A stretch of DNA of 64,000 nt from Deltaproteobacteria bacterium (GCA_029262375.1 JAJCZM010000027.1:26914-90913); one strand, 5' to 3'. Shown: positions 43,474 through 52,146, counted from the first letter of the stretch. A program made the numbers and translations. The notes: generated by a model from the letters alone, not told the origin.

Positions 43474-44787
43474 ATGAAGAAGAAAGCAGCCCCGGTAACG
43501 GTTGATCTATTCGAACAGGCAGTCGAGCGGCTGGTCGCTCTCGGCAAAGACGCGGACGTATCCGACCAACTCATGGCCGGTCTCTCGCGTCCGAAGGCGA
43601 TGTTGTACGCGTCGCTCCCCGTACGCCTTGATGACGGGTCGACGGAATATTTCGATGCGTTCCGGTGTCACTACAGCCAGTTGCTAGGGCCGTCGAAGGG
43701 CGGCATTCGATTCCATCCGGACGTGAATCGGTCGGAAGTACAGGCACTCGCGCTGTGGATGACCATAAAGTGCGCGCTCGTCGGATTGCCTTTCGGTGGC
43801 GGAAAAGGCGGCGTCACGGTCGATCCGAAAGCGTTGTCCAGGATGGAGCTCGAGCGATTGTCGCGCGCGTACATGCGCGCGATGGTCGATTTCGTCGGGC
43901 CGGACAAAGACATTCCCGCGCCGGACGTCCAGACCAACGAGCGCATCATGGGCTGGATGCGTGACGAGTACGAAGTCATCAACGGCGAGCAGCAGCCGGG
44001 AGTGATCACCGGTAAACCGATCACGCTCGGCGGAAGTCTCGGTCGAACGGAAGCCACCGGCCGCGGCGCGTTCTTGTGCACCGAGTTCCTACGAAACAAA
44101 GAGGGGAAAGCGGCGGAAGATCTCACGGTCGCCGTTCAGGGGTTCGGCAACGCCGGCTACCACATCGCGCGCTTGCTCCAGGAAGCGGGATATCGGGTTG
44201 TCGCCGTGAGCGATTCGAAGGGCGGAGTGTTTGCAGAGGCCGGCTTGGACGTCGAAGGCGTGTGGGAGGAGAAGCAAGCAACGCGCTTGCTCAAGGCGGT
44301 GTACTGCGACGGGTCGGTCTGTGAGACCACCGATCACGACAACATTACGAATGCCGAACTTCTGGCTCTGCCGGTCGACATTCTGGTTCCCGCAGCGATG
44401 GAGAACACGATCAACGCCGACAATGTGAAAGCCGTCAAGGCGGATTGGATTGTGGAAGTCGCGAACGGTCCGATTTCCATGGAGGCCGATCTACTACTGT
44501 GCGAGGCGGGGAAGGTCGTCATCCCTGACGTTCTCGCGAATTCCGGCGGCGTGATCGTCAGCTACTTCGAGTGGGTGCAGAACAGATCCGGCTATCCGTG
44601 GTCGCTCGACGAGGTGCGGGAAAAACTGGAAGCGAAATTGAGTACGGCTTTCGAAGAGGTGTGGCAGACGCAGCACCAGCGCGAGCAGATCAGCTTGCGA
44701 AGCGCCGCCTACTCGATCGCGCTAACGCACCTGGACGGGGTCTTGCGTGCGAAAGGCACGAAAGAATTCTTCCGCAACGGTACCTAG
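43474..44787 (+). CDS. gdhA: Glutamate dehydrogenase (Glu/Leu/Phe/Val family)
   Basis: 437 aa. The catalytic block PFGGGKGGV with active-site Lys, PDVQTNERIMGWMRDEY, and the Rossmann motif VQGFGNAGYHIARLL identify the family; length agrees with hexameric glutamate dehydrogenases. It interconverts glutamate and 2-oxoglutarate plus ammonium. The AGGAG (43454-43458) lies 15 bases from ATG 43474, too far for normal spacing, while an in-frame ATT at 43465 is six bases from it. So the real start may be ATT 43465 or the site is merely degenerate. Convergent with TetR at 44821 (33 bp gap). Confidence 0.93.
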   Translation: MKKKAAPVTVDLFEQAVERLVALGKDADVSDQLMAGLSRPKAMLYASLPVRLDDGSTEYFDAFRCHYSQLLGPSKGGIRFHPDVNRSEVQALALWMTIKCALVGLPFGGGKGGVTVDPKALSRMELERLSRAYMRAMVDFVGPDKDIPAPDVQTNERIMGWMRDEYEVINGEQQPGVITGKPITLGGSLGRTEATGRGAFLCTEFLRNKEGKAAEDLTVAVQGFGNAGYHIARLLQEAGYRVVAVSDSKGGVFAEAGLDVEGVWEEKQATRLLKAVYCDGSVCETTDHDNITNAELLALPVDILVPAAMENTINADNVKAVKADWIVEVANGPISMEADLLLCEAGKVVIPDVLANSGGVIVSYFEWVQNRSGYPWSLDEVREKLEAKLSTAFEEVWQTQHQREQISLRSAAYSIALTHLDGVLRAKGTKEFFRNGT

Positions 44788-44820
44788 CCTGGAAACGCTT
44801 CGTCAGTAGTTGCGCAACGC

Positions 44821-45492
44821 TTAGAAACGGCCGCTGAGAATCGCGTTCGTCGTGCGCGTCATGATCGCGGTGGCGCGCGCGATCGAATGCTTGCGCTGGG
44901 TACGCAGATGTTCCCACGTCGTCCAGCTGAGGAGAGCGGCCGCCGCGTCGCGAATGTCACCCCGATCTCGCTCGTTCATGCGGGACAACTCTTTCTCGAA
45001 TAGTGTCGCGAAGTCCGACGCTCGCCGTCGGCGTGCCCACGCGTGTCGGCGAGCGATGCCGGGAGAGAACGGTTCATTGAGGTTGGCGGCGCGGCGCACC
45101 GGGGTCACGTGCTCGAAGACGCGACACCATCGCGCCATGTAAGAGTCCACGCGCTCGGCAAACGGCGCATCGGCGGCGACCAGGTCCGGAACGCGCGAGA
45201 TGACGGATTCGATCTGTTTCTTAGCGACTTCGTCGAAGAGGGTCTCAACGTCGTCGAAGTGGCGAAACACGGCACGTTCGGATACGCCGGCTCTCGCCGC
45301 GATGTCGCGAATCGGCGGTCGGAGTTGGCCTTCCTCGAGGAGCTCGAGAAACGACTCGGCGATGTTCTGCATCGTTCGCACCGAGCGGGCATTGCGCCCG
45401 TCGATCTCGCCCGAATCGTCCCTTCGGAGTTTCGTAGAATCGTCCCTTCGGGACTTGGCCGACTCCTTCTTGTTCGTCTCTTGTTCGCGCAC
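44821..45492 (-). CDS. TetR-family transcriptional regulator
   Basis: 223 aa. The N-tail has an imperfect repeat, SRRDDSTK then LRRDDSGE, from a duplicated 24-nt unit. The HTH follows: PPIRDIAARAGVSERAVFRHFDDVETLF. The effector domain is helical. It is divergent, across about 307 bp, from the DUF3604 operon at 45800. Overlapping palindromes at 45521-45550 sit close to its start and are plausible operator sites. Confidence 0.9.
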   Translation of the reverse strand: MREQETNKKESAKSRRDDSTKLRRDDSGEIDGRNARSVRTMQNIAESFLELLEEGQLRPPIRDIAARAGVSERAVFRHFDDVETLFDEVAKKQIESVISRVPDLVAADAPFAERVDSYMARWCRVFEHVTPVRRAANLNEPFSPGIARRHAWARRRRASDFATLFEKELSRMNERDRGDIRDAAAALLSWTTWEHLRTQRKHSIARATAIMTRTTNAILSGRF

Positions 45493-45520
45493 GCTCGGGT
45501 ACCGCTGCTCAACTGCTCAA

Positions 45521-45550
45521 CTATTGTCAGCTTCTGTGACAGCTGTCTAG
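45521..45550. promoter_or_regulatory. Overlapping palindromes upstream of TetR (candidate operator)
   Basis: TGTCA-N7-TGACA (45525-45541) overlaps GACAGCTGTC (45538-45547), 29-55 bp upstream of the TetR start. The decamer ACTATTGTCA recurs 200 bp away at 45720, where TTGTCA is also the -35 candidate for the DUF3604 operon. Shared binding of TetR to both is a fair guess. The rest of 45551-45719 shows no coding sequence. Confidence 0.4.
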
Positions 45551-45723
45551 TGGGCCGAAGGCGTGCAGGGCCCCCGGATGAGTCGTTCCCAGGCTATCCC
45601 GCGCGTGTCCTCGGCGCACGGGTAGGGGACTGGGATTGCGTCGCAACTCGCCGTATTGCGGGCCCCAATCCAACGCGCCGCGTCGGCCCGCCGGGTTTCT
45701 AGTAACAGCGAGCCGAAAGACTA

Positions 45724-45751
45724 TTGTCACTCCGGCTGACGATTGATACTA
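45724..45751 (+). promoter_or_regulatory. Candidate sigma70-type promoter for the DUF3604 operon
   Basis: TTGTCA (45724-45729) and GATACT (45746-45751) with 16 bases spacing; five of six and four of six matches to consensus. Predicted start near 45758, about 40 nt before GTG 45800. Confidence 0.35.
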
Positions 45752-45799
45752 CTGAAGCTGAATTCGACTCACTCGCCCCAGGGGGCAAGGACTGAGCTT

Positions 45800-48214
45800 G
45801 TGAATAAGACCGACAAGACCTCTCATCGCTTTCTCGGCGCGCTCGTGGCCGCTGCGCTCGTGCCGATCCTTTGTGCTCCGGTTGCGGCGCAGCCTGATCA
45901 AGATTGGGTGCGCACCGAGACGCGCGATGATTGTCTAGATTACAATCCTCTTCGCACGGCCTATTTCGGCGAGACGCATGTACACTCGGCGGCTTCGTTG
46001 GATGCAGTGATTTTCAAGACGCGAACCACACCGCGAGATTCCTACGATTTCGCTCAGGGGGCTGTGCAGGGTCTGCCGCCGTACGACATGTTGGATAACC
46101 CATTCCGTACGTATCAGCTCAAGCGTCCGCTCGATTTCATGATGTTATCGGACCACGCCGAGGGTTTCGGTGAGACGTTGATCTGTGCCGATAACACGTA
46201 CGCGGGGTACAACGACCAGATCTGCGTAGACCTGCGGGCCCAAGTCGATCAGGCTCCGCAGCCGCCGGGACCGATCCCGCCGATCTTCTTGCAGATTTTG
46301 GGACCATTGGCGCAAGAGGATCCGATGCGATTTCCTCAGCTTTGCGGTCCGACGAATGCGGACTGCCTCGCTGCCGCGACACTCGTTTGGCAGGACATGC
46401 AGGACGCCGCCGAAGAGAATTACGATCGCAGCGATGCGTGCTCGTTCACGACGTTCATCGGCTACGAGTACACGCCGCAACCGAACGGAGACAACCTGCA
46501 TCGCAACGTCATGTTCCGCAACGAGATCGTGCAAGGCCATCCGTTCACCGCTTTCGAGAGCGCCAATCCGGAAGATCTCTTCAACATACTCGATGCCGAG
46601 TGCACCGATCTCGCGAACGGTTGCGAGGTGCTGACGATCAGTCACAACGCGAACGTCAGTCGAGGGCGAATGTTCGAGAACACGATGTATGACGGGAGCC
46701 CGATGACGCCTGCCTACGCCGCGCAGCGCATTCGTCTGGAGCCGCTGGCGGAAATGTTCCAGAACAAGGGCAGTTCCGAGTGTAAGTATCTGTGGACCAG
46801 CTCCGACGAAGAATGCCAGTTCGCGTCGATGGGACGTCATCAGAACTTCGGTGCCTACCAGCCGAACGCGCCCTTCGAGGCGCTGGGCTTCGTGCGCGAT
46901 GCCCTCAAGGAAGGCTTCGTCCTGAAAGAGGCGCTCGGTGTAAACCCGTTCAAGCTGGGTTTCATCGGTAGCACCGACGGGCACAGCAATCTTCCCGGTG
47001 CCGTCAACGAGGAGGACTTCTCCACGCACGGCGCGATAGGAGCGACCAACATGTTGCGCGAATGGGCGCTCGAGAACGTGAACACGAACGGCATAGATTC
47101 GAATCCAGGCGGTCTCGCGGTCGTATATTCGGAAGAGAATTCTCGCGACGCGCTGTTCTCCGCGATGAAGCGTAAAGAGACGTACGCTACGAGCGGACCG
47201 CGTATTAACGTCCGGTTCTTCGGTGGCCGCATGCCGAAAGACGTATGCGAAGACGTCAACCTGATTACGGAAGGCTATAACCGCGGAGTTCCCATGGGCG
47301 GCGATGTCGGCACCGTGAAGGGATCGAAGAGCCCGTCGTTCGTCGTGACGGCAAGCAAAGACCCGGGCGGCAACGGCGAACCGAGCGTGCAGTTGCAACG
47401 CATCGAGATCATCAAGGCGTGGGTCGATAGCGACGGTGTCCGCCAAGAGGCCGTGCATCACGTTGCAGGCAGCAAGAAGCAGCAAAGCGACGCGGATGTC
47501 GATCTGTCCACCTGTACGCCGACGGGCAGCGGTTTCGACAGTCTCTGCGCGGTGTGGTCGGATCCGAAATTCGATGCTACCGAGGACGCGAGTTATTACG
47601 CCCGCATCATCCAAAATCCGACTTGTCGTTGGCACCAGTATACTTGCAACGACAACGCCGTCGATTGCAGCGACATCCTTTCCGTTCCCACCGAGTTCCT
47701 GCCGTGCTGCAACACGGCGGACGCGTGGCCGAATACGGTGCAAGAGCGTGCTTGGTCGTCGCCGATTTTCTACATTCCTGAGTCGACGGGAATGCAGAAG
47801 GCGCAGGTCAAGTACGGCAAGAACGGCGGCGACGACAAGCTCAGAATCCTCGCAACAGTTGGTCGTCTCGACGCTGATTTCGATATCTCGCTGAACGATC
47901 TCACGCTGGTCCTGCGCGACGACGACGATATCTTCAACGTGACGATTCCCGCCGGTACCTTCACGCCCGTCGGTAACGGGACGAAGTTCAAGTACAAGGA
48001 CTCGACAGGATCGCTCGGCGGAATCAAGACGGCGTTGTTCAAGACCAGCACCAAGAAAGCGAACCAGTTGAAGATCAACACCATCGCTATGGACTTGTCG
48101 GCCGCCGATCAAAGCGATCACAAGGTCGAATTCGAAGTCTCGATAGGCGCCTATCAGTCGGTTGACGACACGCTCTGGGTGTATGATGGGAAACGCCTGT
48201 CGGTGCCCAAATAG
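45800..48214 (+). CDS. Exported DUF3604 (PHP-like) protein with an added C-terminal beta module
   Basis: 804 aa from GTG 45800 (AAGGA eight bases upstream); the frame to 45743 lacks a site. Signal peptide: KTSHRFLGALVAAALVPIL, cleavage near PVAAQ. Metal-ligand-like motifs of a PHP-type hydrolase are in order: GETHVHSAASLDA (HxH), MMLSDHAEGFGE, VLTISHNANVSRG, and GFIGSTDGHSNLPGA (DxH). Family reaction unknown; a periplasmic phosphoesterase-like or metal-dependent hydrolase is inferred. From residue 665 (nt 47792) a Lys/Asp-rich module starts (DDKLRILATVGRL; KFKYKDSTGSLGGIKTALF) that the DUF3604 core does not need. The same module ends two other secreted proteins here. It is followed by a strong hairpin, then the PPIase and HupE/UreJ genes. 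Confidence 0.88.
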   Translation: MNKTDKTSHRFLGALVAAALVPILCAPVAAQPDQDWVRTETRDDCLDYNPLRTAYFGETHVHSAASLDAVIFKTRTTPRDSYDFAQGAVQGLPPYDMLDNPFRTYQLKRPLDFMMLSDHAEGFGETLICADNTYAGYNDQICVDLRAQVDQAPQPPGPIPPIFLQILGPLAQEDPMRFPQLCGPTNADCLAAATLVWQDMQDAAEENYDRSDACSFTTFIGYEYTPQPNGDNLHRNVMFRNEIVQGHPFTAFESANPEDLFNILDAECTDLANGCEVLTISHNANVSRGRMFENTMYDGSPMTPAYAAQRIRLEPLAEMFQNKGSSECKYLWTSSDEECQFASMGRHQNFGAYQPNAPFEALGFVRDALKEGFVLKEALGVNPFKLGFIGSTDGHSNLPGAVNEEDFSTHGAIGATNMLREWALENVNTNGIDSNPGGLAVVYSEENSRDALFSAMKRKETYATSGPRINVRFFGGRMPKDVCEDVNLITEGYNRGVPMGGDVGTVKGSKSPSFVVTASKDPGGNGEPSVQLQRIEIIKAWVDSDGVRQEAVHHVAGSKKQQSDADVDLSTCTPTGSGFDSLCAVWSDPKFDATEDASYYARIIQNPTCRWHQYTCNDNAVDCSDILSVPTEFLPCCNTADAWPNTVQERAWSSPIFYIPESTGMQKAQVKYGKNGGDDKLRILATVGRLDADFDISLNDLTLVLRDDDDIFNVTIPAGTFTPVGNGTKFKYKDSTGSLGGIKTALFKTSTKKANQLKINTIAMDLSAADQSDHKVEFEVSIGAYQSVDDTLWVYDGKRLSVPK

Positions 48215-48242
48215 CGCGACGTCGCCGCGACTGACCTCTTCC

Positions 48243-48278
48243 GGGCTGAGCGGTGTTGCGTGCATCGCCGCTCAGCCC
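48243..48278 (+). terminator. Strong hairpin after the DUF3604 gene (intrinsic terminator or attenuator)
   Basis: GGGCTGAGCGG (48243-48253) pairs perfectly with CCGCTCAGCCC (48268-48278), 11-bp stem, 14-nt loop, 28 nt after the stop at 48214. A CTCTTCGTCT tail follows, T-rich but not a pure T-run. It may end part of the transcript before the PPIase gene at 48367. Confidence 0.6.
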
Positions 48279-48366
48279 CTCTTCGTCTCGCGCCGCGGCT
48301 AGCGCAGTGCGGGCAGGGCGCGCTAGAATGTAGGACTCCCCCCGCGCGCCTGGAACGACATCACCC

Positions 48367-49359
48367 ATGAACCGCTTTCTGAGATCTCCCGCAGTGCATT
48401 TTCTGCTGATCGGTGTTGTGCTGTTCGTCGCGCAGTCGCTCGCGTCGGGCAGGTCTACTCGTACGTTTGCGGTTCGTGAGCGCGTACCGATCGTGGTGAC
48501 TGCTGAGGTTCTCGCTGAACTACGTGCGCGCTTCAACGAGAGCGCTCCGGGTGAACCAACTCGGTCGCAGTACGAATACATGATCCGCCGTTTCGTTGAC
48601 GACGAGACTTCCTATCGTGAAGCGTTGGCGATGGGGATGGATCGCGGAGACAGCACCGTTCGCTATCGTCTCGTAGAGAAGATGGAATACCTCGGTGAGA
48701 GCGAGGAAGGCGATCCGCTTGAAGAGACTGTCGAACGCGCGATTTCGCTGGGTCTGAGTCGGGCCGATCCTATGGTGCGCGGGGCGATGATTCAGAAGTA
48801 TCGCATGCTCGTGCGGTTCTCCGGTTTCGAGGCCCCGAGCGAAGCGCAGCAACGCGACTACTATGAGCGCAACATGAGTCGCTACGACCGACCGGCGCGT
48901 GCGTCGATCGTTCACGTGTACTTCAGCCGCCAGGAACGCGGCGCCGATCAGGCGCGCCTCGATGCCCAGTCTCTTGTCGCGCGAGCGCGAGCCGGCGGAT
49001 TGAAACCCGACGAACTGATCGACGATGGCGACGTGTTTCTCATGGGCCACACACACCGCGCGCAGTCTCACAGCGGGATGGCTCGGCTATTCGGTACCGA
49101 TTTCGCGCAATCCGTGTTGGCCGCACAAACCGACGGTTGGATCGGGCCTGTGGAATCGGCGTTCGGATATCACGCGGTCTTCGTTTCTGACGTCAGTCCC
49201 GAGGGTATCCTGGAGTTCGACTCGGTCCGCTCGCAAGTTCTCAAGGCGCTCGAGGACGAACTGCGAGAGAAGCGACTCGATGCCAAGCTGGCCGAGCTAC
49301 GAGACCAGTATCAAGTGGTAATCGAGTGGGGCGATATAGTTCCGGCGGGTGAGGGCTGA
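48367..49359 (+). CDS. Membrane-anchored PpiC-type peptidyl-prolyl isomerase
   Basis: 330 aa. N-terminal signal anchor: PAVHFLLIGVVLFVAQSL. A helical SurA-like segment (SQYEYMIRRFVDDETSYREA to about APSEAQQRDYYERN) precedes a parvulin domain of reduced form near RASIVHVYFSRQERG and PVESAFGYHAVFVSDVSPEG. It probably helps fold envelope proteins. Its stop region overlaps the next gene's frame if that gene starts at 49349; the preferred HupE start at 49364 leaves four bases. It lies 152 bp after DUF3604. Confidence 0.85.
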   Translation: MNRFLRSPAVHFLLIGVVLFVAQSLASGRSTRTFAVRERVPIVVTAEVLAELRARFNESAPGEPTRSQYEYMIRRFVDDETSYREALAMGMDRGDSTVRYRLVEKMEYLGESEEGDPLEETVERAISLGLSRADPMVRGAMIQKYRMLVRFSGFEAPSEAQQRDYYERNMSRYDRPARASIVHVYFSRQERGADQARLDAQSLVARARAGGLKPDELIDDGDVFLMGHTHRAQSHSGMARLFGTDFAQSVLAAQTDGWIGPVESAFGYHAVFVSDVSPEGILEFDSVRSQVLKALEDELREKRLDAKLAELRDQYQVVIEWGDIVPAGEG

Positions 49360-49363
49360 ATTG

Positions 49364-50365
49364 GTGCGCGTTCTTGCTTACATCGCTATCGCGCTCGGCC
49401 TGCATTGCGTGGTCCCGCCGGCGCACGCGCACCCGTTGGCGCCCGGACTCATTGAGCTCACGGAAAAGAGCGACGGAGTGTTCCGGGTCAAGTGGCGGCA
49501 ATCGATCTACAAGCTTCCCGGTACTGCTGAGAAGCGACCTGTTTTCCCTTCACATTGCCAAGCTGTGTCGGTGGCCGACGTGCTCGAAGACAACGACTCG
49601 CTGACCGCTTACTGGGACGTGGATTGCGGTGCTGTCGGAATCGTCAATCAACCGGTCGGCGTTGACGGGCTCGCCGATTCCAATACGGATGCACTCGTAC
49701 GAGTCCTATTTGCCGATGGACGTGTGGTTCGCGGCGTCGTGACGCCCGAAGATCCTTTGTTCATCGTTCCCGAGCGCGAATCACGTTGGTCGTTGGGGCT
49801 GAGTTACGCGAACCTCGGTTTCGAACACATCTTGTCGGGTCTCGACCATCTGCTGTTCGTGTTCGGGTTGTTGTTGCTGGTCGGTACCACGCGATCGCTG
49901 CTCGCAACCATTACCGCTTTTACCGTCGGCCACAGCGTTACACTCAGTCTTGCGATGTTGCAGATCGCCGAAGTGCCGTCGCGGCCGGTTGAAGTCTTGA
50001 TCGCTGCGAGCGTCTACGTCCTCGCGGTCGAGCTCGCGCGTGCGAAGCCGCAGGGCGCGTCGCTCTTGGGGCGAAGGCCATGGCTGATGGCGGCTGGGTT
50101 CGGATTGTTGCACGGGCTCGGATTCGCGGGTGCGCTGCGCGAGGTCGGCCTGCCCGAGCATGAGATTCCGCTCTCGCTGTTCTCGTTCAACGTAGGCATA
50201 GAAGTCGGACAGATCGCGTTCGTTGTCGCGATGTTGATTGCCGAGCGGCTATTCTCCCGCGTTATCGCCGTGCTGCCGCCGTGGTCGAAGCGCGTGCCGC
50301 TGTATGTCATGGGGTCGCTTGCTGCGATGTGGATGATCGAGCGCAGCGTCGCCGCACTCGGCTAG
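49364..50365 (+). CDS. HupE/UreJ family membrane protein
   Basis: 333 aa from GTG 49364, with GAGGG eight bases upstream (GTG 49349 is the alternative). A signal peptide (VLAYIAIALGLHCVVPPAHA) is followed by a 130-residue periplasmic domain and about six helices with FEHILSGLDHLLFVFGLLLLV, FTVGHSVTLSLAML, and LLHGLGFAGAL, the conserved His-rich HupE/UreJ core that is thought to carry Ni or Co. Proximity to an apparently metal-dependent DUF3604 protein suggests metal supply, which is inference. Confidence 0.88.
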   Translation: MRVLAYIAIALGLHCVVPPAHAHPLAPGLIELTEKSDGVFRVKWRQSIYKLPGTAEKRPVFPSHCQAVSVADVLEDNDSLTAYWDVDCGAVGIVNQPVGVDGLADSNTDALVRVLFADGRVVRGVVTPEDPLFIVPERESRWSLGLSYANLGFEHILSGLDHLLFVFGLLLLVGTTRSLLATITAFTVGHSVTLSLAMLQIAEVPSRPVEVLIAASVYVLAVELARAKPQGASLLGRRPWLMAAGFGLLHGLGFAGALREVGLPEHEIPLSLFSFNVGIEVGQIAFVVAMLIAERLFSRVIAVLPPWSKRVPLYVMGSLAAMWMIERSVAALG

Positions 50366-50452
50366 GGGATTCCGGAGGGACCTGGGCTCGCCAAATTGGC
50401 GCGTTGTCGTCACACTCGCCATGGCCTGGTTGCGAACCACCCAACGACTCCC

Positions 50453-51871
50453 ATGACCGAATCACTCTCACTTGGCGACGCGTTCTTTCTTCTGACCGAA
50501 AGCGCCAACACGCCGAATCAGGTGGGTGTGTTGGTGAGGCTCAAGCTTCCCGACGACGCGGGCCGGTCTTTCGTCGGCGATCTGGTGAAGTCGCTTCGTG
50601 AGTACCCGGTCAGCCAGCCGCCGTTCAATCGACGTTTGGCGAAGGGCTATCTCAGCGCCGTCGCGCCCGCGTGGGAGACGGCCGCCTACGTCGATCTCGA
50701 CTATCACCTGCGTCACTCGGCACTGCCGTACCCCGGTACCGAACGAGAGTTGGCGGTCTTGATTTCGAGACTGCATAGCATTCCCGTCGACCATCATCGC
50801 CCGATGTGGGAGTTCCACGTCATCGAAGGGCTCGATAACGATTCGTTCGCGCTCTACATGAAGATGCATCACTCGCTTATCGATGGGGTGGCGGGTGCGC
50901 GACTGATCTCACGCTGGACGTCGAAGTCGCCGGAGCGTGTGGATAGCTACCCGCCGTTCTGGGCAATGCGGCGAGCGCGCGCCGCCGAACACGAGCCTGC
51001 GCCGGATTCGGCCGCGCAGGTACACAACATGTTCGAGCAGATCGCGAACCCGTTGGCGTCGGCCATCGGTGTGATCGGTGCGACGGTGCGCACCGTTCGC
51101 GGATCGCGCAGTCGTTCGCTCAAAGGACTCGTCGGTCCGTACGAATGCCCGGAGACGGTTCTCAACGTCGCGGTCGGGCCGCAGCGCCGTGTCAGCACGG
51201 TGAGTTTCAAGACGTCGCGCGTGCGCGCGGTCGCCAAAGCGCTCGGTGGCACGCTCAACGACGTCGTCATGGCGGTCTCCGGCGGCGCGCTTCGCGGCTA
51301 TCTTCTCGAACTAGGCGCGCTTCCCGATCAATCGCTCACGTCGCAGGTGCCGGTATCGTTCCGTGCCAAAGGAGACGACCGAGCCGGAAACTCGATCGGT
51401 ATGGTGTTGGCCTCGCTAGGCACCAATCGAGCCGATCCGCTCGATCGCTTCGAGACGGTCAAGCAGTCGATGTCTTCTGCGAAGACGCTGCTGAGCGATA
51501 TGGACGGCACGCAGATCACGGCCTACAGTGCGGCGCTGACGCTGCCGTTCGCGATCGGTCAGATGACGGGGCTCGGCAACACGAGCCACTTCCCGATGTT
51601 CAACGTCGTGATCTCGAACGTCCCGGGACCACAAGAGAAGCGCTATCTCAACGGCGCCGAAGTGATCAGCATCCAGCCGATTTCTTTCGTGCTGCAGGGA
51701 CAGGCGCTCAACATTACCTTGTTCACCTACGCCGACGAGATCAGTTTCGTCTATACGGCCTGTCTCGAATCACTGCCCGGCGTGCAGAAGCTCGTTCCGC
51801 ATACGCAGACGGCGCTCGAGGAACTCGAAAGCGTCGCAGGTACGGCGGGAACGGCCTGTCCTGATTCCTAG
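50453..51871 (+). CDS. WS/DGAT/MGAT wax ester/triacylglycerol acyltransferase
   Basis: 472 aa from ATG 50453 (MTESLSLGDAFF); no clear SD; the 50396 frame runs across noncoding. The catalytic HHxxxDG is at residues 139-145 (MHHSLIDG). Other marks: LSLGDAFFLLTES at the start, NDVVMAVSGGALRGYLL, and VPVSFRAKGDDRAGNSIG, plus the C-terminal VISNVPGPQEKRYLNGA. The family esterifies acyl-CoA to fatty alcohol or diacylglycerol to store neutral lipid. Length and motif order are typical. Its stop interlocks with that of ppnP (CTAG). Confidence 0.95.
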   Translation: MTESLSLGDAFFLLTESANTPNQVGVLVRLKLPDDAGRSFVGDLVKSLREYPVSQPPFNRRLAKGYLSAVAPAWETAAYVDLDYHLRHSALPYPGTERELAVLISRLHSIPVDHHRPMWEFHVIEGLDNDSFALYMKMHHSLIDGVAGARLISRWTSKSPERVDSYPPFWAMRRARAAEHEPAPDSAAQVHNMFEQIANPLASAIGVIGATVRTVRGSRSRSLKGLVGPYECPETVLNVAVGPQRRVSTVSFKTSRVRAVAKALGGTLNDVVMAVSGGALRGYLLELGALPDQSLTSQVPVSFRAKGDDRAGNSIGMVLASLGTNRADPLDRFETVKQSMSSAKTLLSDMDGTQITAYSAALTLPFAIGQMTGLGNTSHFPMFNVVISNVPGPQEKRYLNGAEVISIQPISFVLQGQALNITLFTYADEISFVYTACLESLPGVQKLVPHTQTALEELESVAGTAGTACPDS

Positions 51872-52146
51872 AGATATTCGCAGAGATAGGCCGCCGGCGA
51901 ATCGGCGCGCACGTCGAAGCCGCTGTTCGCTGCGACTTCGAACGAGGTGCCGGCGGGGTAGTGGCGCCATTGGCCCTCGGCACCTTCAATCCATAGCTCG
52001 CCGCTTATGACGGTCATGCGCTCGGCGGCTTCGGTGCCGAAGTGAAAGCTGCCGGTGTCGATCACACCCACGGAGCTGCGCCTTCCGTTGCGCTCGAATC
52101 CCACGCTCTGGACCGCGCCGTCGAAGTAGTTGTTGTGACTAAGCAT
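51868..52146 (-). CDS. ppnP: Pyrimidine/purine nucleoside phosphorylase (PpnP)
   Basis: 92 aa from ATG 52146 (MLSHNNYFDGAVQSVGF); the frame to 52182 adds 12 residues not seen in the family. Core matches: SVGVIDTGSFHFGT, ERMTVISGELWI, YPAGTSFEVAANSGFDV and the terminal YLCEYL are the DUF1255/PpnP signature. It phosphorolyses several nucleosides to base plus ribose-1-phosphate. It lies downstream of the YghU-like gene on the same strand (52 nt) and may be co-transcribed. Confidence 0.95.
   Translation of the reverse strand: MLSHNNYFDGAVQSVGFERNGRRSSVGVIDTGSFHFGTEAAERMTVISGELWIEGAEGQWRHYPAGTSFEVAANSGFDVRADSPAAYLCEYL

Noticed and set aside
46145..48265. 706-codon open frame antisense to the whole DUF3604 gene
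   Set aside because: The opposite strand encodes a clear, conserved protein with a signal peptide and ordered motifs; the antisense product is low-complexity R/V/H-rich sequence with no domain. Typical of high-GC shadow frames.
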